From assembly GCF_000367345.1 (NCBI RefSeq), contig NZ_BARE01000018.1, positions 1-64,000 of the forward strand: a DNA stretch of 64,000 nt, in the 5' to 3' direction. The notes below the pieces were generated by a model. That model had not been told where the DNA came from, did no database searches, and worked only from the letters and a program-made list of their open reading frames with translations. This stretch comes from Sphingobium xenophagum NBRC 107872 (GTDB taxonomy: Bacteria; Pseudomonadota; Alphaproteobacteria; Sphingomonadales; Sphingomonadaceae). The translations under genes were made by a program, and so were the position numbers. This document shows positions 53,661 to 63,198 of the stretch, piece by piece (the stretch's first letter is position 1; every line of letters begins with the position of its first letter).

Positions 53661-55508
53661 ATGCATTATCGCCGCGATATCGACGGACTGCGCGCCCTGG
53701 CGATTCTGCCGGTGCTGCTGTTCCACGCCCATGTGCCGGGATTTGATGGCGGCTATGTCGGCGTCGATATATTCTTCGTCATTTCAGGCTATCTGATCAC
53801 CGGCATCATCGCCCGCGAAGTCGATGATGGCCGCTTCTCGCTCGCGCGCTTTTACGAGCGGCGATTCCGGCGGATCGTCCCGGCGCTGGGGCTGATGATA
53901 TTGGTGGTGCTGGGGCTGAGCGCCTGGCTCTATCTGCCCGGTGACCTGGAGGGGGTGCCGCGGTCCGCGCTGGCCGCCACGCTGTTTGCCTCGAACCTGT
54001 GGTTCTTTACCGACACCGGCTATTTCGCGGGGGGCGCGGACGTCAAGCCGCTGCTCCACACATGGTCGCTGGCGGTGGAGGAACAATATTATATCGGCTT
54101 CCCCATCCTGCTGATGCTGATCGCCCGCTTCGCCCCCCGCTGGCGAACGGCTGTGGTGATGGCGATTGCGGCAGGATCGCTGCTGCTGTCGATCGCGATG
54201 CAGCGCGATACCAGCGGTTTCGCCTTCTACCTGTTGCCGACGCGCGCCTGGGAATTGCTGGCGGGGGCGTCATTGGCGCTGGGCGTCGTGCCCGCGCTAA
54301 AGGCCCGCTGGTTGCGCGAACTGGTGGCGTGGGGCGGGATCGCCGGAATTGCGTTCGCGGTCGGCTGTTATGATCGCGACACGCTGTTCCCCGGCATCGC
54401 CGCCCTCGCCCCGGTGCTGGGCGCGGCGGCGCTGATCCACAGCGCGCCGGGGACGAGCGCGGGACGGTTGCTTGGCTGGGCGCCACTGATGGGCGTGGGT
54501 CTTGTCTCCTACTCGCTCTATCTGTGGCACTGGCCAATGATCGTGTTCACCGAATATGCGACCGACATGGCCATTACGGGCTGGACGCGAATCGCGGTCA
54601 TTGCCGGATCATTTGTCGCAGCGATCCTGTCCTGGCGCTTTGTCGAGCGCCCCTTTCGCGATTCGCAGGCGATGCCCGCGCGCGCCATCTTCCGCTTCAC
54701 CGGCGCGACCATGGCGCTGCTGTGCACCTTGTCGCTGGCCTTGATGGCTGCGGGACCATGGCCATCGCGTTTCGCGCCGACAGTGTTGGCGCAGGCGGCT
54801 GGGCGCGACGACATCAGCCCCGAACGCAAGCGCTGCCACGACATATTCGCCCGTGGCGCGACGCCATGCGTGCTGGGCGCGGCGGTCCCGCCCGATGCGA
54901 TGCTATGGGGTGACAGCCATGGGGTCGAACTGGCCTATGCGCTGGCGCTGGAGGCCAGGGCGCAAGGATGGGCGCTGGTGCAGCGCACGACATCGAGTTG
55001 CCCGCCGGTGCTGGGCTATGATGCGCCCAGGGATGCGCGGTGCGCGGCGGCCAATCGCGCCGCCTTTGCCGCATTGTGCGCAAACCCCGCCATCCGCCGC
55101 GTCTATCTGGCCGCCTTCTGGGCCAATGGCGCGTTTGACGATCCGGCATTCGTGGCCAAGCTGGACCGCAGCATCGCCGCGATCCGGGCCGAAGGACGGG
55201 AGGTCGTGCTGATCGGCGCGGTGCCTCCGCAACCCTTTGACGTGCCGCGCCGCCTTGCTCACCTGGCACGCGCCGGGCGACTGGCAGAGGCGCAAGGCGT
55301 CGCGCGGTCCTGGCTGGATGCCCGGACCGTCCATTTGCGCGCGCTATTTGCGCGATGGCAGGCACAGGGCGTCAGGCTGATCGATCCGGCAGTCGCGCTG
55401 TGCGATGCCCGGCACTGCGCGATCGAGCAGGGCGGCAAGCCGCTCTATTTCGATTCGCACCATCTGAGCGTAACAGGCGCGCGGCTGGTCATCGCGCGCG
55501 GCGGCTGA
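53661..55508 (+). CDS. OatA-like membrane O-acyltransferase with SGNH domain
   Basis: The 615-residue protein has an acyltransferase-3 domain (about ten helices, residues 1-355) beginning YRRDIDGLRALAIL with its conserved Arg and Asp, and a C-terminal periplasmic SGNH hydrolase domain (nucleophile Ser in LWGDSHG near residue 415, Asp/His in FDSHHLS near the C terminus). Such proteins O-acetylate peptidoglycan or exopolysaccharide. No polysaccharide cluster is adjacent, so the acceptor is open. Confidence 0.93.
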   Translation: MHYRRDIDGLRALAILPVLLFHAHVPGFDGGYVGVDIFFVISGYLITGIIAREVDDGRFSLARFYERRFRRIVPALGLMILVVLGLSAWLYLPGDLEGVPRSALAATLFASNLWFFTDTGYFAGGADVKPLLHTWSLAVEEQYYIGFPILLMLIARFAPRWRTAVVMAIAAGSLLLSIAMQRDTSGFAFYLLPTRAWELLAGASLALGVVPALKARWLRELVAWGGIAGIAFAVGCYDRDTLFPGIAALAPVLGAAALIHSAPGTSAGRLLGWAPLMGVGLVSYSLYLWHWPMIVFTEYATDMAITGWTRIAVIAGSFVAAILSWRFVERPFRDSQAMPARAIFRFTGATMALLCTLSLALMAAGPWPSRFAPTVLAQAAGRDDISPERKRCHDIFARGATPCVLGAAVPPDAMLWGDSHGVELAYALALEARAQGWALVQRTTSSCPPVLGYDAPRDARCAAANRAAFAALCANPAIRRVYLAAFWANGAFDDPAFVAKLDRSIAAIRAEGREVVLIGAVPPQPFDVPRRLAHLARAGRLAEAQGVARSWLDARTVHLRALFARWQAQGVRLIDPAVALCDARHCAIEQGGKPLYFDSHHLSVTGARLVIARGG

Positions 55509-55511
55509 CGC

Positions 55512-56405
55512 CTATTCGGCCGCCAGCGCATAATTGGCGCGCGGCAATTCGTTCGCCAAAGCCTGGGCGATGGCCATGATGATCCCCTGTATCCGGGCGA
55601 GGCCCGGCCCCGGCTGATCCAGCGCATCATCCAGATAGAGGCTGCGATCCACCTCTATCTGGATCGCGTGCATGCCGCTTTCGGGACGACCATGGCGTTC
55701 GATCAGATGATCGCCGGCATAGGGATGGTTTTGCGCCGCGACGATGCCATGGCCAGCGGCGACATCGGCCGCGAGCGTCATCAGCCGGGTGGAGGCGCTG
55801 CGCCCGAACCGATCGCCCAGCACGATTTTGGGTGCTTCCTGCCCGGCGGCGGGGGGCGGCAGCGGCGGCATGGAATGAAGGTCGATCAGGATCGCATGGC
55901 CAAAGGCGTCGCGCGCTGCCCTCATCAGGCGGGTCAGTTCGGCATGATAGGGCCGGTGAATCGCTTCGATCCGGCGCTGCGCCTCGCTCCACGCCACAGG
56001 CTTGTGCCATAATTCATGCGCGCCGACCATGCGGCGGGGGAAAAGGCCCAGCCCGCCGCGCAGCTTGACGCTGCTCTGAAACGCGGCGTCGCGCGGCGCG
56101 CCGACGAGCATGGCAGGGTCGATTTCGCGCTCGTGACGGTTAAGGTCGATCAGCGCGCGCGGCGCGCGGGCAAGGACGACGGTGAAGCCGCGCGCGATGA
56201 GCGGATGGACCAGCAGGTCGGCCCAGCGGTCTTCCAGCCGTTGCAATTGTTGTCGCCGTACCCGCGCTTGCGCCAGCAGTTCGGGCGGATAATCGCGCCC
56301 GGCATGGGGGACGGAAAGGATGACGGGCCGGTCGGGATTGACGGGGCCGAATTGGTCGAAACCCGCCTCGGTCCGGGCGGGAGGACATGGCGCGGGACGA
56401 TCCAA
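55512..56405 (-). CDS. N-formylglutamate amidohydrolase
   Basis: It is predicted to release formate from N-formylglutamate, or act on a related substrate. The 297-residue protein has the family motif SVPHAGRDYP near residue 30, the metal-binding region RALIDLNRHERE, and DLHSMP further on. The start is a TTG with AAAGGAG five bases before it; an upstream TTG at 56444 is less supported. No hut operon is present. Its placement next to cpdR is common in alphaproteobacteria. Confidence 0.92.
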   Translation of the reverse strand: MDRPAPCPPARTEAGFDQFGPVNPDRPVILSVPHAGRDYPPELLAQARVRRQQLQRLEDRWADLLVHPLIARGFTVVLARAPRALIDLNRHEREIDPAMLVGAPRDAAFQSSVKLRGGLGLFPRRMVGAHELWHKPVAWSEAQRRIEAIHRPYHAELTRLMRAARDAFGHAILIDLHSMPPLPPPAAGQEAPKIVLGDRFGRSASTRLMTLAADVAAGHGIVAAQNHPYAGDHLIERHGRPESGMHAIQIEVDRSLYLDDALDQPGPGLARIQGIIMAIAQALANELPRANYALAAE

Positions 56406-56540
56406 TAAGGCTCCTTTCACCGGCCATATGACTGGCCGCACCAAAAATGGTTACTTGGCTGGATAATGTTTACACCTTGTCGCATATATCGGACAGGGAC
56501 GCCACCCTGACGGGGGCATGGGGACAGGCCGGAAACGGCA

Positions 56541-56936
56541 ATGAGAGTAGCTGGCGCAATGGTTCGCATATTATTGGCGGAAGATGACGAGAGTATGCGG
56601 GTCTATCTGGCCCGTGCGCTGGAACGGTCCGGCTATGAGGTCGTGGCCGTCGCGACCGGCACCGAAGCCCTGCCCCATATCGCGTCCGACCGATTCGACC
56701 TGTTGCTGACCGATATCGTGATGCCCGAAATGGACGGGATCGAACTGGCGCAGCACGCGGCGTCCGTGGCCCCGGACATGCGGATCATGTTCATTACCGG
56801 CTTTGCCGCCGTGACGCTGAAGGCCGGGAAGGCGGTGCCGCAGGCCAAGGTATTGTCCAAGCCCTTCCACCTGCGCGACCTGGTGCTGGAGGTTGAACGG
56901 ATGTTCGGTAGCGAGAGTCTGACCGGGCTGAACTGA
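56541..56936 (+). CDS. cpdR: Single-domain response regulator CpdR
   Basis: CpdR controls ClpXP-dependent turnover of cell-cycle proteins, and CckA-ChpT phosphorylates it. The body is characteristic: RILLAEDDESMR, phospho-Asp in LLTDIVMPEMDGIEL, MFITGFAAV, VLSKPFHLRDLV. ATG 56541 has GGAAA upstream; an internal ATG at 56559 gives the usual N terminus MVRILLAEDD and is equally plausible. The adjacent N-formylglutamate amidohydrolase is a conserved neighbour. cckA is encoded 17 kb away. Confidence 0.94.
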   Translation: MRVAGAMVRILLAEDDESMRVYLARALERSGYEVVAVATGTEALPHIASDRFDLLLTDIVMPEMDGIELAQHAASVAPDMRIMFITGFAAVTLKAGKAVPQAKVLSKPFHLRDLVLEVERMFGSESLTGLN

Positions 56937-56945
56937 CCCCGCCCG

Positions 56946-58277
56946 TCAATCCTCGATCACTTCTTCCATATCGGCCGTGGGGTTGAGCGGGATGCCGGCC
57001 ATCGCGGCGGTGAGCCTTTCGCGGTCCAGCCCCTTTTCCCACGCTGATACGACGATGGTGGCGACGGCGTTGCCGACAAAGTTGGTGAGTGCCCGAACCT
57101 CGCTCATGAAGCGGTCGACCCCCAAAATCAGCGCCATGCCCGCGACCGGCACCGACGGCACGATCGACAGCGTCGCCGCCAGCGTGATGAACCCCGCGCC
57201 CGTCACGCCCGCCGCGCCCTTGGACGAAATCATCGCGACGAGCAGCAGCAACACCTGCTGTTGCAGGGTCAGGTCGACATTGCATGCCTGCGCGATGAAC
57301 AGCGCCGCCAGCGTCATGTAGATGTTCGTGCCGTCGAGGTTGAAGCTGTAGCCGGTCGGCACGACCAGCCCGACCACCGACTTGCGGCATCCCGCCCGCT
57401 CCATCTTCTCGATCAGGCTGGGCAGCGCGGCTTCGGACGAGGATGTGCCCAGCACGAGCAGCAGTTCCGCCTTCAAGTAACGGATGAGGTGCAGGATATT
57501 GAAGCCGGCCAGCCGCGCGACCGTGCCCAGCACCACCAGCACGAACAGCAGCGAAGTCAGGTAGAAGGTCGCGACCAGACCGACCAGATTGGCAAGCGTG
57601 CCCACGCCATATTCGCCGATGGTGAAGGCCATCGCCCCGAACGCCCCGACCGGCGCCGCCTTCATCAGGAAGGCGACCAGTTTGAATACGGCATGGCTGG
57701 CCGATTCGAGGACCGCCATCAACGGCGCCGCCTTGTCGCCGATCATGGTCAGCGCGATGCCGAACAGGATGGCGACGAACAGCACTTGCAGGATGTTGCC
57801 GTCCGCGACCGCCGACACCATGGTCGACGGGATGATGCTCATCAGGAAGCCCGTCAGCGTGGTTTCATGCGCCTTGTGCGCGAAGTCCGCGACCTTGCCC
57901 GCGTCGAGGCTGGCCGGATCGATATTCAGGCCAGCGCCCGGCTGGACCAGATTGGCGACAATCAGCCCGACAATGAGCGCGAGCGTCGAAAAGGTCAGGA
58001 AATAGGCAAAAGCCTTGGCCGCGACCCGGCCGATCGCGCCCAATTCCTTCATTCCGGCAATGCCGGTGACGATGGTGAGGAAAATGACGGGGGCGATGAT
58101 CATCTTCACCAGTTTGATGAACGCGTCCCCCAGCGGCTTCAACTGCACGCCCATGTCGGGAAAGAAATGGCCAATGCCGACGCCCAGCGCGATCGCGATC
58201 AGTACCTGAACATAGAGTTGGCGATACCATGGCAGACGCGGCGTCGTCTGGATCGGCGAAGATGGCGATGGCAGCAT
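56946..58277 (-). CDS. dctA: C4-dicarboxylate:cation symporter
   Basis: It takes up succinate, fumarate and malate. The 443-residue protein of the DAACS family has an N-terminal helix after a short cytoplasmic tail, the [14 protein letters not shown] hairpin loop, and the [13 protein letters not shown] cation-binding helix. ATG 58277 has AGGGGGA upstream; the longer frame to 58355 is not supported. No dctB/dctD pair is adjacent. Confidence 0.93.
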   Translation of the reverse strand: MLPSPSSPIQTTPRLPWYRQLYVQVLIAIALGVGIGHFFPDMGVQLKPLGDAFIKLVKMIIAPVIFLTIVTGIAGMKELGAIGRVAAKAFAYFLTFSTLALIVGLIVANLVQPGAGLNIDPASLDAGKVADFAHKAHETTLTGFLMSIIPSTMVSAVADGNILQVLFVAILFGIALTMIGDKAAPLMAVLESASHAVFKLVAFLMKAAPVGAFGAMAFTIGEYGVGTLANLVGLVATFYLTSLLFVLVVLGTVARLAGFNILHLIRYLKAELLLVLGTSSSEAALPSLIEKMERAGCRKSVVGLVVPTGYSFNLDGTNIYMTLAALFIAQACNVDLTLQQQVLLLLVAMISSKGAAGVTGAGFITLAATLSIVPSVPVAGMALILGVDRFMSEVRALTNFVGNAVATIVVSAWEKGLDRERLTAAMAGIPLNPTADMEEVIED

Positions 58278-58404
58278 AGGTCTGGCGTCCCCCTGTTTGC
58301 ACCGCAGCATATGGGCCGTCCCTGCCCTGTCCAGAAGAATGTCGCACCCCTGCAATTTCCCGCTTGCGCAGGTCCGGTCCCCCGGCTATTGGCCCAACTC
58401 CCGT

Positions 58405-58479
58405 GGGCGTATAGCTCAGTGGTAGAGCACTGTGTTGACATCGCAGGGGTCGCAAGTTCAATCCTTGCTACGCCCACCA
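58405..58479 (+). tRNA. tRNA-Val (anticodon GAC)
   Basis: A complete cloverleaf: acceptor GGGCGTA/TACGCCC, D arm AGCTCAGTGGTAGAGC, anticodon loop TTGACAT, T arm with GTTCAATC. CCA is encoded. Confidence 0.97.
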
Positions 58480-58483
58480 TGAC

Positions 58484-58524
58484 AAAGCCCGTCGCCTGGT
58501 TTCAGGTGGCGGGCTTTCTCTTTT
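58484..58524 (+). terminator. Terminator after tRNA-Val
   Basis: AAAGCCCGTCGCCTG and CAGGTGGCGGGCTTT pair with two imperfect positions, followed by CTCTTTT. It overlaps the region just before mtnN. Confidence 0.8.
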
Positions 58525-58543
58525 GCCACAGGCGGAGGATGAT

Positions 58544-59164
58544 ATGATCCCGGTTTGCGAGACGATTTCGGGGCAACGCCTGTTGTTCGTGATGGCGGCC
58601 GACGCGGAATATGGGCCGCAACTGCGCGCCCGATTCGCGCCGCTGATGACCGGGGTTGGCCCGATCGAGGCGGCATTGGCGACCGGCATTGCCCTGCACG
58701 ACATGGCGCGCGCAAACGCCCTGCCCGATCTGGTCGTCTGCCTGGGATCGGCCGGATCGCGGATCTGCGGGCTGGGCGAAGTGGTGCAGGTGGCCAGCGT
58801 ATCGTGGCGCGACATGGATGCGTCGCGACTGGGGTTCGTGAAGGGGGTGACGCCGTTCGCCGATCATCCGGTCGATCTGCCGCTGGTAACGCCCCTCACC
58901 CTGCCGAGCGCGCGGCTGTCGACCGGCGCCAATATCGTGGGCGGCGATGACTATGCGGCGATCGACGCCGACATGGTGGACATGGAGACATTTGCAGTGG
59001 CACGCGCCTGCGCCCGTTTTGGCGTCCCGCTGATGGGGCTGCGCGGCATTTCCGACGGGCCGGGCGAACTGGCCCATATCCATGGCTGGACAGCGTTGCT
59101 GGGCCTGCTGGACGAGCGGTTGGCGCTGGCGGTGGACGGGTTGGCGGCCGCGCTGGCAAAATAG
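58544..59164 (+). CDS. mtnN: 5'-methylthioadenosine/S-adenosylhomocysteine nucleosidase-like protein
   Basis: It should cleave methylthioadenosine or adenosylhomocysteine to adenine plus a thioribose sugar. The phosphorylase/nucleosidase fold is shown by TGVGPIEAAL, GSAGS, VDMETFAVARACARFGVPL (substrate-binding Met-Glu) and GISDGPGE with the catalytic Asp. At 206 residues it is shorter than the E. coli enzyme. GGAGG lies five bases before ATG 58544. The convergent apt gene could salvage the released adenine. Confidence 0.85.
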   Translation: MIPVCETISGQRLLFVMAADAEYGPQLRARFAPLMTGVGPIEAALATGIALHDMARANALPDLVVCLGSAGSRICGLGEVVQVASVSWRDMDASRLGFVKGVTPFADHPVDLPLVTPLTLPSARLSTGANIVGGDDYAAIDADMVDMETFAVARACARFGVPLMGLRGISDGPGELAHIHGWTALLGLLDERLALAVDGLAAALAK

Positions 59165-59181
59165 CGACGTGCGAGGGTCGA

Positions 59182-59715
59182 CTACTCGCCCGCAAACGTC
59201 ATGATCGCCCGCGCGGCGACGCCTTCGGCGGCGAGCGCCGCCATGCCGCCGAGATCGGGCAGGTCGATCGCGAACAGGGCCATGAGCACGCTTGCCCCCT
59301 GTTCTCGCAGCAACTGCGCCGCAGCCACAGCCGTCCCGCCAGTGGCGATCAGATCATCGACCAGCACCACGCGCGCGCCCTTGGGCACCTGGCCTTCATG
59401 CAGTTCCAGCCGGTCGGTGCCATATTCCAGAACATAATCGATGCCCACGGTCTTGCCGGGGAGCTTGCCCTTCTTGCGCACCGGCACGAAGCCCTTGCCG
59501 AGCGTGAACGCCAGCGCTGCGCCCAGGATGAAGCCCCGCGCCTCGACACCCACGATCAGGTCCGGGTCAAGCGGACGGGCGATGTCGGCCAGGCGCGCGG
59601 TCAGGTCGCGCAGCCCTTCCCCATCAGCCAGCAGCGTCGTGATGTCGCGAAACTGGATGCCCGGCTTGGGAAAGTCGGGAATGGTGCGAATGAGGTCGGT
59701 CAGGTCGCTGGTCAT
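59182..59715 (-). CDS. apt: Adenine phosphoribosyltransferase
   Basis: It makes AMP from adenine and PRPP. The 177-residue enzyme has the PRPP-binding motif VVLVDDLIATGGT and GVEARGFILG. The length matches the family. It converges with mtnN and is separated from petC by a terminator. Confidence 0.96.
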   Translation of the reverse strand: MTSDLTDLIRTIPDFPKPGIQFRDITTLLADGEGLRDLTARLADIARPLDPDLIVGVEARGFILGAALAFTLGKGFVPVRKKGKLPGKTVGIDYVLEYGTDRLELHEGQVPKGARVVLVDDLIATGGTAVAAAQLLREQGASVLMALFAIDLPDLGGMAALAAEGVAARAIMTFAGE

Positions 59716-59730
59716 CGCGCCCCTATAGAG

Positions 59731-59765
59731 AAAGGGCGCGGCTTCCTCAAGAAACCGCGCCCTTT
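59731..59765 (-). terminator. Terminator of the petABC operon
   Basis: AAAGGGCGCGG and CCGCGCCCTTT form a perfect 11-bp stem with a 13-base loop. It lies 29 bases after petC and just before apt. Confidence 0.85.
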
Positions 59766-59793
59766 GCTATGCTTGTCCTGTCGGACCGGACGG

Positions 59794-60645
59794 TCAGGCC
59801 GCCTTTTTCTTGTCCGCCCAGATATTCTGATAGGACATATAAGCCAGGCCCGTCGCGATCAGCAGGAAGATCAGCGTTGCCAGACCCGCGCGCCGACGGT
59901 TTTCCAGCTTGGGTTCGGCGGTCCAGGTCAGGAAGGCCGAGACGTCCTGCGCCATCTGGTCGACGGTCGGCTTGGGCTGGCCCGGACCATAGGTCACCTG
60001 GCCATCAGCCGTCAGCGGCGGCGCCATGGCAAGGTTGAGGTTCGGGAAATAGGGGTTGTAGTGCAGCCCTTCCGGCGTCTTGGCATCCGGGAACTCCTTG
60101 AGCAGTTCAGCCGGCTGCGCCTGGAAGCCCGTCAGCAGCGAATAGACATAGGCGCTGCCGTGGTGGCGGGCCTTGGTCATCAGCGAGAGGTCTGGCGGGA
60201 TCGCATTGTTGTTAGCCGCCGCCGCCGCGACATTGTTCGCGAAAGGCTTGGGGAAATGATCCGACGGCACAGGATCGCGGCTCGACGCCTCACCAGTGGC
60301 CGGGTCGACCGACGGGGTCTTGATCGCCCACTGCTTGGCGATCGCCTTCACTTCGGCTTCGTTATAGCCGAGCGCCTGAAGATCGCGGAAAGCGACGAAT
60401 TTCAGGCTGTGGCAAGCCGAGCAGACTTCCTTAAACACCTGGAAGCCGCGTTGCAGCTGCGCCTGATCATATTTGCCAAGCGGCCCGTCAAACGAGAAGG
60501 ACACATGCTTTACCGGCTTGTGGAATTCATGCTCCACGGTCGGCTGCGGCGGTTCGGAGACATAAGCCACCGCACCAACCAGGAAGGAGATGAACAGCCA
60601 GCCTGCAAAGAAGAGGCCGACGAGGAATGCGCCAATGCGAACCAT
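59794..60645 (-). CDS. petC: Cytochrome c1 (cytochrome bc1 complex)
   Basis: Cytochrome c1 passes electrons from the Rieske protein to cytochrome c. The 283-residue protein has an N-terminal hydrophobic signal, the haem motif CSACH with Cys75, Cys78 and His79, and a C-terminal anchor (GLATLIFLLIATGLAYM). It follows petB by 15 bases in the petABC operon. Confidence 0.96.
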   Translation of the reverse strand: MVRIGAFLVGLFFAGWLFISFLVGAVAYVSEPPQPTVEHEFHKPVKHVSFSFDGPLGKYDQAQLQRGFQVFKEVCSACHSLKFVAFRDLQALGYNEAEVKAIAKQWAIKTPSVDPATGEASSRDPVPSDHFPKPFANNVAAAAANNNAIPPDLSLMTKARHHGSAYVYSLLTGFQAQPAELLKEFPDAKTPEGLHYNPYFPNLNLAMAPPLTADGQVTYGPGQPKPTVDQMAQDVSAFLTWTAEPKLENRRRAGLATLIFLLIATGLAYMSYQNIWADKKKAA

Positions 60646-60660
60646 GGTCTTATCTACCCC

Positions 60661-61953
60661 TTATTCGGCCGGAACCGCGACGGTTTCGCCGTCGGTCTTG
60701 CCATATTTGGCCAGCACAGCCTCGGTGATCGAGCCGGGCAGCGGGAGCGGCTTTTCAAAACGCGAGATCAGCGGAAGGATGATCAGGAAGTGGGCGAAAT
60801 AATAGGCACCCGCCAACTGGCTCATCATGACATAGGGTTCTTCCGCCGGCGCGCCGCCCAACCAGCCCAGGATCAGCACGTCGAGGCACAGGATCCAGAA
60901 GAACTTGTTGAAGGTCGGCCGATACTTGCCCGACCGCACCGGCGAGGTGTCGAGCCAGGGCAGGAAGAAGAGCAGCAGGATCGACGCGAACATCGCCAGC
61001 ACGCCGAGCAGCTTTGCGGGCACGAAGAAGAAGTCCACGGTGAACGCGCGCAGGATGGCGTAGAAGGGCCAGAAATACCATTCCGGCACGATGTGCGCGG
61101 GGGTCGAGAGCGGGTTCGCCTCGATATAGTTATCCGGGTGGCCCAGGAAGTTGGGGGCGAAGAACAGCAGCGCGCAGAAGGCGATGAGGAACACGCCCGC
61201 GCCGAAGCCATCCTTTGCGGTATAATAGGGGTGGAACGGCACAGTGTCCTGCGGCCCCTTCACTTCCACGCCGGTCGGGTTCGAGGAACCGGGAATATGC
61301 AGCGCCCAGATGTGCAGGATGATGACACCGGCAATCACGAAGGGCAGCAGGAAGTGGAGCGAGAAGAAGCGGTTGAGCGAAGCGTTACCAGGGGCAAAGC
61401 CGCCCAGCAGCCAGGTCTGGATCGGTTCGCCCACGACCGGGATCGCGCCGAACAGGCCGGTGATCACCTTTGCGCCCCAGTAGGACATCTGGCCCCAAGG
61501 GAGGACGTAGCCCATGAAAGCGGTCGCCATCATCAGCAGGAAGATGACGAGGCCGAGCAGCCACACCATTTCGCGCGGCGCCTTGTAGGAACCGAAATAG
61601 AGACCGCGGAAAATGTGGAGATAGACGACGATGAAGAAGAAGCTTGCCCCGTTGGCGTGAGCATAGCGCATCAGCCAGCCCGCGTTCACGTCACGCATCG
61701 TCTGTTCGACGGTGCTGAACGCGACGAGATCATTGGCGCCGTAATGCATCGCCATGATCACGCCGGTGACGATCTGGATCACCAGCGCAAGACCGGCGAG
61801 AACACCGAAGTTCCAGAAATAGTTGAGGTTGCGCGGCACGGGATAGCCCGCGCCAACGGCGTTATAGGCGAGACGCGGAAGCGGCAGCTTCTCGTCGATC
61901 CACACCATGACCGGATTTTTCGGCGTATATTGCTCAGCCCAGGGAAAGCTCAT
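60661..61953 (-). CDS. petB: Cytochrome b (cytochrome bc1 complex)
   Basis: This is the quinol-oxidising membrane subunit, about eight helices over 430 residues. It has two b haems, with conserved His pairs in the second and fourth helices ([19 protein letters not shown] and [20 protein letters not shown]), and the PEWYFWPFY motif of the Qo site. It sits between petA (11 bases) and petC (15 bases). Confidence 0.97.
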   Translation of the reverse strand: MSFPWAEQYTPKNPVMVWIDEKLPLPRLAYNAVGAGYPVPRNLNYFWNFGVLAGLALVIQIVTGVIMAMHYGANDLVAFSTVEQTMRDVNAGWLMRYAHANGASFFFIVVYLHIFRGLYFGSYKAPREMVWLLGLVIFLLMMATAFMGYVLPWGQMSYWGAKVITGLFGAIPVVGEPIQTWLLGGFAPGNASLNRFFSLHFLLPFVIAGVIILHIWALHIPGSSNPTGVEVKGPQDTVPFHPYYTAKDGFGAGVFLIAFCALLFFAPNFLGHPDNYIEANPLSTPAHIVPEWYFWPFYAILRAFTVDFFFVPAKLLGVLAMFASILLLFFLPWLDTSPVRSGKYRPTFNKFFWILCLDVLILGWLGGAPAEEPYVMMSQLAGAYYFAHFLIILPLISRFEKPLPLPGSITEAVLAKYGKTDGETVAVPAE

Positions 61954-61964
61954 CGTTTCTTACC

Positions 61965-62531
61965 TCAGCCTACGAGAATGGCGGTGTCGGAAGTGAAGGC
62001 GAACTTCGGCACTTCCAGGTTCTTGGGCGCGGGGCCTTTGCGGATGCGCGCGGCGGTATCGTAGGACGAACCATGGCATGGGCAGAAATAGCCGCCATAT
62101 TCACCCCGATTTTCACCTTCGCCCGCGCCCAGCGGCACGCAGCCCAGATGGGTGCAGACACCCATGGTCACCAGCCACTGCTTCTTGCCATCCACGGTGC
62201 GCTCTTCCAGCGTCTGCGGATCGCGCAGCGTGGAAGGGTCCACCTTGTCGGCTTCGGCGATTTCTTTTTCCGTCAGCTGGCGCACGAAAAGCGGCTGGCT
62301 GCGGAAGGTGGTCTTGATCGCCTGACCCGGCTGGATGGCCGAAAGATCAACTTCGGTCGATGCAAGCGCCAGCACGTCGGCGCTGGGGTTCATCTGGTCG
62401 ATCAACGGCAGGACGACGGCAACAGCGCCGACCCCCGCGAAACTCACCGCAGCGATGTTGATGAAATCGCGACGACGCACCCCATCATCGCCGGATAGAC
62501 CCGTGCTGTCTGTATGTTCAACGATCGCCAT
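61965..62531 (-). CDS. petA: Rieske iron-sulfur subunit (cytochrome bc1 complex)
   Basis: The 188-residue protein carries a twin-arginine targeting sequence (RRRDFINIAAVSFAG) that also serves as membrane anchor. The Rieske cluster ligands are in CTHLGC and CPCHGS. AAGG lies five bases before ATG 62531. It is the first gene of petABC. Confidence 0.97.
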   Translation of the reverse strand: MAIVEHTDSTGLSGDDGVRRRDFINIAAVSFAGVGAVAVVLPLIDQMNPSADVLALASTEVDLSAIQPGQAIKTTFRSQPLFVRQLTEKEIAEADKVDPSTLRDPQTLEERTVDGKKQWLVTMGVCTHLGCVPLGAGEGENRGEYGGYFCPCHGSSYDTAARIRKGPAPKNLEVPKFAFTSDTAILVG

Positions 62532-62739
62532 GCACCTTAACCCTTGCAAGAACGTCCCTGATCCCGCCGGAGCGCCGTTTCCGGCGCCATTATGTCAAGG
62601 AATTCGGATGGCCATGCGAAACGGCCCCGCCTTCCCCCCGGCGTGGTTCGCGGGCCTGATAACCTCAGTGCGCGCTCTTTGCCAACAGCAAAGTCACTGA
62701 CCCTATGACAATTTGCCCCGCTGCATTATGGCGCGGGTC

Positions 62740-63198
62740 ATGCGTATAGCCCTTTATCAACCCGAAATAGCGGGCAATGTCGGCGCGATCCTGCGCCTGG
62801 CCGCCTGTTTTGCCGTGCCGGTGGACATCATCATGCCAACCGGATTCGCCTTTTCCGACGCGCGCCTGAAGCGCGCGGCCATGGACTATGGCGCGTCGGC
62901 CGATGTCACCCGCCACGCCAATTTCGCGGCCTTCGACGCCGAACGCCGCGCGCAGGGCCGCCGCCTGCTGCTGATGAGCGCCCATGCGTCGGAACGGCTG
63001 CCCGACGTTGCCTTCCACGTCGACGACGTGTTGCTGATGGGATCGGAAAGCGCCGGCGTACCGGAGGCGGTGCGCGATATGGCCGACATCCGCATCCGCA
63101 TTCCGATGGCGGCGGGGTTTCGATCCTTGAACATCGCCGTTTCCACGGGCATCGCCGTCGCCGAAGCCCTGCGCCAGACCGGAAAGTTCCCGCAATGA
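62740..63198 (+). CDS. trmL: tRNA (cytidine/uridine-34 2'-O)-methyltransferase TrmL
   Basis: It methylates the ribose of the wobble base. The SPOUT-fold signatures LLMGSESAGVPE and RSLNIAVSTGIA are present. ATG 62740 (MRIALYQPEIAGN) gives the expected start. The stop overlaps hemF as ATGA. Confidence 0.93.
   Translation: MRIALYQPEIAGNVGAILRLAACFAVPVDIIMPTGFAFSDARLKRAAMDYGASADVTRHANFAAFDAERRAQGRRLLLMSAHASERLPDVAFHVDDVLLMGSESAGVPEAVRDMADIRIRIPMAAGFRSLNIAVSTGIAVAEALRQTGKFPQ

Noticed and set aside
53492..53746. 84-codon plus-strand frame after AGGAGAGG
   Set aside because: The ribosome site is too close to the ATG, and the frame runs into the acyltransferase gene out of frame. Noted as a possibility only.
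59398..62064. 888-codon plus-strand frame opposite apt and petABC
   Set aside because: It is antisense to four confident genes, and the translation is His/Arg/Gln-rich shadow sequence.
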